Positions 4,989 through 8,498 of a stretch of DNA of 8,498 nucleotides are shown here, one piece after another (the stretch's first letter is position 1; every line of letters begins with the position of its first letter). This stretch comes from CAIKMD01 sp035533255 (lineage in GTDB: Bacteria; Pseudomonadota; Alphaproteobacteria; ATCC43930; CGMCC-115725): the NCBI GenBank assembly GCA_035533255.1, contig DATLUE010000043.1, positions 1 through 8,498 on the forward strand. The letters run 5' to 3'. A program made the position numbers and the translations under genes. A model generated the notes under the pieces. That model ran no database searches. It was not told the origin of the DNA and saw only the letters and a list, made by a program, of their open reading frames with translations.

Positions 4989-5774
4989 TCAGCCCTGCCG
5001 CGACCCTGCGCCGCGGCGGACGATCGGCTCGAAAAGCTCGTCGAGCGCCGAGTCCCAGAGGTGGAAGCCGCCGGTAATGCCATTCACGTTGGCAGCAATT
5101 TTGACGTTTTCGGGCAGCTTGAAGTCGATGCGCATCGCGTTGCCGCCGCCCAGGTAGAGCGTATCGTAATTGACGAAGGTCGCGACGATGGCGAGCGTCT
5201 TCTTGAGACGCGCATTCCATCTCCGTCGGCCTTCCCCGCGGCGCACGGCATCGCCGATATAGCCGTCATAGGTGAGACCGTGCCGGAGCGGATGCTGGCC
5301 AAGCTCGAGATGCGGCAAGAGACGGCCGTTATAAAAGAACGACGAGCCGATGCCGGTGCCCAGCGTCAAGACGCATTCGAGCCCCGCGCCCGAAACGACG
5401 CCCAAGCCTTGCACGTCGGCATCGTTCAAAATCCGCGCGGGCTTGCCGAAACGGGTCGTCAACGCGTCGGCCAGGGCAAAGCCGCGCCAGAATTGGGTGC
5501 CGAGATTGGGCGCGGTATAGACCACATTGCGTTTTACATAGCCGGGAAAGCCCGCCGAAATACGCTCGAATTCCGGCAGCTTGTCGGTCAGCCGCGCCAC
5601 CGCGGCGAGCAGCGCGCGCGGCATCGCCGGATGCGGCGTCGCTTCCATCACCTCGGCCGCAAGCATCTTGCCGGCGGGGTTCAGCACCGACGCCTTGACG
5701 TGCGAGCCGCCGATATCGATCGCCAGGGTGCGCGGCCGCGTGACCGGCGCGCGGCCGACGCGTTTGGCGCTCAC
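4989..5774 (-). CDS. ppgK: Polyphosphate glucokinase (ROK family)
   Basis: A 261-aa ROK kinase that phosphorylates glucose to glucose-6-phosphate, using inorganic polyphosphate (and usually ATP to some degree). Visible motifs are phosphate-1 LAIDIGGSHVKAS (D20), GFPGYV (75-80), catalytic NDAD at 117-120 (D118 as base) followed by VQGLG, LTLGTGIGSS (136-145), and the polyphosphate-glucokinase signature LLPHLELGQHP (152-162), then YLGGGNA and ITGGFHLWD. Length and motifs match the polyphosphate-dependent group rather than ATP-specific Glk. The start is GTG at 5774: it overlaps the pgl stop as GTGA and has GGAG 7 nt upstream. As the last gene after gnd, zwf and pgl, it supplies their substrate. 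Very probable; relative use of polyphosphate and ATP is not readable from sequence. Confidence 0.9.
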   Translation of the reverse strand: MSAKRVGRAPVTRPRTLAIDIGGSHVKASVLNPAGKMLAAEVMEATPHPAMPRALLAAVARLTDKLPEFERISAGFPGYVKRNVVYTAPNLGTQFWRGFALADALTTRFGKPARILNDADVQGLGVVSGAGLECVLTLGTGIGSSFFYNGRLLPHLELGQHPLRHGLTYDGYIGDAVRRGEGRRRWNARLKKTLAIVATFVNYDTLYLGGGNAMRIDFKLPENVKIAANVNGITGGFHLWDSALDELFEPIVRRGAGSRQG

Positions 5775-6523
5775 GGAACGGCTCCGGCCGCGGCGCGATC
5801 GAGAAACCAGCGCAATCGTCCCGCCGGATGAATCCGCGCCGCCGGAAGATCCTGGCCCTGCGCAAGACGAGAAACGATATTGTGCTTTCCGGCCCCGGTG
5901 ACGAGAAACGCGACCTCGCCACTGCTTTCGAGCGTCGGAATGGTCAGCGTCACGCGCGGCTCGGCCGGGATATCGCCGACGCCGACCGCCCAGTGCTGCC
6001 GCTCGCTCAAGGCCGGACTCGCCGGGAATAGCGACGCGGTATGGCCATTGTCGCCAACCCCGAGCAAAGTCGCGGCGAACAGCGCGCGATTGGCCGCGAG
6101 CCGATCCGAGCCATAGAATTCTTGCAACATCGCCTCGTAAGCGGCGGCAACCTTCGCGGCGTCGCCGAGTCCGGTCGGCACCGGATGGATGTTGGCGGGC
6201 GGGATCGGCACAAGGTCGAACAACGCCTCGCGGACCATGCGGTAGTTGCTGCGCGGACTGTCGCTCGGCACCACGCGCTCGTCGCCGAAGAACCAATGCG
6301 CGCGCGCCCACGGGAAGCGATCGCGCAACGGCTTTTCCGCCAGCATCGAATAGACCCGCCGCGGTGTCGAGCCGCCGGCGAGGCACAGCGCCGCCGCCCC
6401 CTCGACCGCGAGCGTGCGCTCGAGCAGCCATTCGGCGACCGCACGCGCCGCCGCCGTGGCGTCCGACAGGACGTGCCGCTCGATTTGTGCCGCATTCGCC
6501 ATCGCGATCCGTGCCTTGATCAT
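5771..6523 (-). CDS. pgl: 6-phosphogluconolactonase
   Basis: A 250-aa cytoplasmic enzyme of the DevB/SOL type. It hydrolyses 6-phosphoglucono-delta-lactone to 6-phosphogluconate, the second step of the oxidative pentose-phosphate pathway. Signature segments are LAGGSTP (48-54), FFGDERVVP (78-86), SNYRM (92-96), LLGVGDNGHTASLFP (153-167, with His161 in the active site) and GAGK (210-213), then WFLDRAAA at the C-terminus. The start at 6523 overlaps the zwf stop as ATGA; an ATG at 6502 (MANAAQIE) is a possible alternative with GGA before it. Its stop overlaps the ppgK start. The tight packing points to translational coupling in one operon. Confidence 0.95.
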   Translation of the reverse strand: MIKARIAMANAAQIERHVLSDATAAARAVAEWLLERTLAVEGAAALCLAGGSTPRRVYSMLAEKPLRDRFPWARAHWFFGDERVVPSDSPRSNYRMVREALFDLVPIPPANIHPVPTGLGDAAKVAAAYEAMLQEFYGSDRLAANRALFAATLLGVGDNGHTASLFPASPALSERQHWAVGVGDIPAEPRVTLTIPTLESSGEVAFLVTGAGKHNIVSRLAQGQDLPAARIHPAGRLRWFLDRAAAGAVP

Positions 6524-8070
6524 GGCCGATTCCGGCCCACCTCGATGCGCCGCCAATGGCGGCCGTCGCGCGCCATGAGATCGTCGGCGCTGGCCGGACC
6601 TTCGCTCCCGGCCGGATAGATCGCAAGATCCCGTGCCGGCGCCTCGCGCCAATCGTCGAGAAAAGGCTGGACGATGCGCCAGCCGGTCTCGATCTCGTCG
6701 GCCTCTTGGAACAGGGTGGCGTCGCCGATCATGCAATCGTACAGCAAGGTCTCGTAGCCGGTGCTGGGCTCGGCCTCGAAATAATCCTTGTATTTGAAAT
6801 CCATCTGCACGCCGCCCAGAGCCAGGCGCGGCCCCGGCACCTTGGCGTTGAATTGCAGCGCGATGCCTTCGTCGGGCTGGATGCGGATCACGGCAAAATT
6901 CTCGCCCAGCGCGTCGATCGGCGTATCGCGGAAGGGAGTGAACGGCGCTTCCTTGAATTTGATCGCGACCTCGGTCCGGCGCGCGGCGAGCGCCTTGCCG
7001 GTGCGGAGATAGAACGGCACGCCGGCCCAGCGCCAATTGTCGATCATCAGCCGCAGGGCGACATAGGTCTCGGTCGTGCTGTCGCGCGAGACGTCGGGCG
7101 ACTGGCGGTAGGCAGCGACGTCCTTTCCCGCGACCGTGCCGGCCCCGTATTGCCCGCGCACCGCGTCGCGCATCGCGGTCTCCGCGGAAAAATGATGCAA
7201 TGCGTGCAGCACTTTCGCTTTTTCCGCGCGCACGTCATTGGCGACGAAGCCGATCGGCGGCTCCATCGCCACTAAGGTCAGCAACTGGAACAGGTGATTC
7301 GGGACCATGTCGCGCAACGCCCCCGTCGCATCGTAGAATTTGCCGCGGCCTTCGACGCCGACGGTTTCCGCCGCGGTGATCTGGACGTGATCGATGCGAT
7401 CGCGATTCCACAGCGATTCGAAAATGCCATTGGCAAAGCGCAACGCCATGATGTTCTGCACGGTCTCTTTGCCGAGGAAATGATCGATGCGATAGATCTG
7501 CGATTCGGCGAAGACGGTCAGGAGCTGGCGGTTGAGGGCTTGGGCCGAAACCAGGTCGGTGCCGAAAGGCTTCTCGACGATAATGCGGCGCCAGCCGCCC
7601 TGGTCCGGCTTTTCGGACTTTTCTTGCGCCAGCCCGTTCTCGCCGAGCCGCTTAACGATCGGGACGAAGGCGGCCGGCGGCGTCGCCAAATAGTAGAGGC
7701 GATTCCCGGGGATCTGGCGGTCGGCCTCGATCTTCTTGAGCGATTGGTCGAGCCGATCGTAAGCCGCCGGCTCCTCGAACTCGCCTTGGACATAGTGGCA
7801 GCGCTCGAGCAGCCACGACGCGGTGGCCTGGTCCGGCTGTTCGCCAGCATGCTCATCGAGCGCCTTTTTGATCCCGCGGCGGAATTCCTCGTCCGACCGG
7901 TGCGAATGCGCGAAGCCGACGATCGCCAACCCGTCGGGCAGTCGCTTATGCAAGGCCAGGCGGTAGAGCGCCGGCGCCAGCAAGCGCGCGGTCAAATCGC
8001 CCGACGCGCCAAAGATCACGAAGCTGCATGGGTCGGACGGGCGGGTCGTGGCGGCGTCAGGACGAGCCAT
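6520..8070 (-). CDS. zwf: Glucose-6-phosphate 1-dehydrogenase
   Basis: A complete 516-aa enzyme converting glucose-6-phosphate and NAD(P)+ to 6-phosphogluconolactone and NAD(P)H, the entry to the oxidative pentose-phosphate and Entner-Doudoroff routes. The N-terminal Rossmann domain carries FGASGDLT (20-27), with EKPFG at 166-170 (K167) and the active-site motif RIDHFLGKE at 194-202 (His197, Lys201). The C-terminal beta+alpha domain follows, through PFYLRTGK, and ends with the typical EADEIETGWRIVQPFL. Length fits the family (about 490-510 aa). The start at 8070 overlaps the gnd stop by 14 nt and has GGGGG 5 nt upstream; earlier in-frame codons encode an Arg-rich, non-family tail. Cofactor preference cannot be read with confidence. 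Confidence 0.97.
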   Translation of the reverse strand: MARPDAATTRPSDPCSFVIFGASGDLTARLLAPALYRLALHKRLPDGLAIVGFAHSHRSDEEFRRGIKKALDEHAGEQPDQATASWLLERCHYVQGEFEEPAAYDRLDQSLKKIEADRQIPGNRLYYLATPPAAFVPIVKRLGENGLAQEKSEKPDQGGWRRIIVEKPFGTDLVSAQALNRQLLTVFAESQIYRIDHFLGKETVQNIMALRFANGIFESLWNRDRIDHVQITAAETVGVEGRGKFYDATGALRDMVPNHLFQLLTLVAMEPPIGFVANDVRAEKAKVLHALHHFSAETAMRDAVRGQYGAGTVAGKDVAAYRQSPDVSRDSTTETYVALRLMIDNWRWAGVPFYLRTGKALAARRTEVAIKFKEAPFTPFRDTPIDALGENFAVIRIQPDEGIALQFNAKVPGPRLALGGVQMDFKYKDYFEAEPSTGYETLLYDCMIGDATLFQEADEIETGWRIVQPFLDDWREAPARDLAIYPAGSEGPASADDLMARDGRHWRRIEVGRNRP

Positions 8071-8498
8071 GACGACCCCCGCCGGCCGGCGCGCCGCCCG
8101 ATTTCGGCTCGACATGGCCGCCGAATCCCTTGCGCATCGCCGAGAGCAGCCGCATCGCGAAGCTCTCGGGCGCGCGCGACCGGAAGCGCGCATAGAGCGC
8201 CGCGGACAGCACATCCGCCGGCACCGCTTCGTTCACGGCCGCGTGAATGGTCCAGCGCCCTTCGCCCGAATCTTCGACAGTGCCGGTGAACGCGCCCAGG
8301 CTTTCATCATCCGCCAACGCGATCGCCGTCAGGTCGAGCAGCCACGAGGCGATGACGCTGCCGCGGCGCCACACCTCGGCGATATCGGGCAGATTGAGCG
8401 TGAAGCGATGCTCGGGCGGCAACGCCTCGCTGGTCGCGCCCTGCAGGATGTTGAAGCCCTCGGCGTAAGCCTGCATCAGCCCGTATTCGATGCCGTTA
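8057..8498 (-). CDS. gnd: 6-phosphogluconate dehydrogenase, short form (5' partial)
   Basis: The C-terminal 146 residues of a decarboxylating 6-phosphogluconate dehydrogenase; the N-terminal NAD(P)-binding domain lies outside the window. The visible part begins NGIEYGLMQAYAEGF, the conserved substrate-site helix, and continues with EVWRRGSVIASWLLDL, VEDSGEGRW and YARFRSR, then an FGGHVE ending. These features and the short tail fit the roughly 300-330-aa GndA/YqeC-like form found with zwf in many Alphaproteobacteria rather than the 470-aa enterobacterial Gnd. It converts 6-phosphogluconate to ribulose-5-phosphate and CO2 with NAD(P)H formation. The last residues (GGAPAGGGRHGSS) are a low-complexity extension created where the frame runs over the zwf start. 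Confidence 0.95.
   Translation of the reverse strand, partial: NGIEYGLMQAYAEGFNILQGATSEALPPEHRFTLNLPDIAEVWRRGSVIASWLLDLTAIALADDESLGAFTGTVEDSGEGRWTIHAAVNEAVPADVLSAALYARFRSRAPESFAMRLLSAMRKGFGGHVEPKSGGAPAGGGRHGSS

Noticed and set aside
7294..8289. Plus-strand open frame of 331 codons
   Set aside because: It is antisense to zwf and gnd, both strongly supported by active-site motifs, and its protein resembles no family.

Overview
The window looks like a GC-rich chromosomal segment of an alphaproteobacterium. Two things support this. The pentose-phosphate genes run short-form gnd, zwf, pgl. Several intergenic gaps carry GGAAC-N16/17-xGTT boxes, the known recognition sequence of EcfG, the general-stress sigma factor restricted to Alphaproteobacteria. 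The order within the class cannot be fixed from this sequence. No mobile element, tRNA, rRNA or CRISPR array was seen. No stretch longer than about 170 bases lacks a gene; the largest gap is the divergent intergenic region 1867-2034.

Layout. (1) 1-322, plus strand: the C-terminal tail of a GH3 beta-glucosidase, cut by the window edge. (2) 1866-338, minus strand: a tiny one-helix membrane protein, then a histidine-kinase-like protein whose ATP-binding half looks degenerate, then a single-domain response regulator. (3) 2035-3834, plus strand: a complete GH15 glucoamylase/trehalase-family enzyme, divergent from block 2. (4) 4869-3842, minus strand: three small membrane proteins, namely DUF1328/YtjA, DUF883/YqjD-ElaB and a YqjE/holin-III-like protein. 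(5) 8498-4989, minus strand: gnd (partial), zwf, pgl and a ROK-family polyphosphate glucokinase, with each adjacent pair overlapping by 4-14 nt, so tightly coupled.

How it may work together. The metabolic genes form a plausible route from a stored or compatible-solute sugar to NADPH. GH15 would release glucose, polyphosphate glucokinase would make glucose-6-phosphate without ATP, and Zwf, Pgl and Gnd would oxidise it with NADPH production. The remaining genes are small envelope proteins and a signalling pair. The link is regulatory: four gaps carry a GGAAC-N16/17-GTT element correctly oriented and placed before a gene (response regulator, 42-aa membrane protein, GH15, DUF883), and a weaker fifth lies before DUF1328. 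The strongest reading is that much of this window is a general-stress (EcfG) regulon island. It includes a little-described two-component module whose kinase partner seems unable to bind ATP and may act as a phosphotransfer protein or phosphatase.
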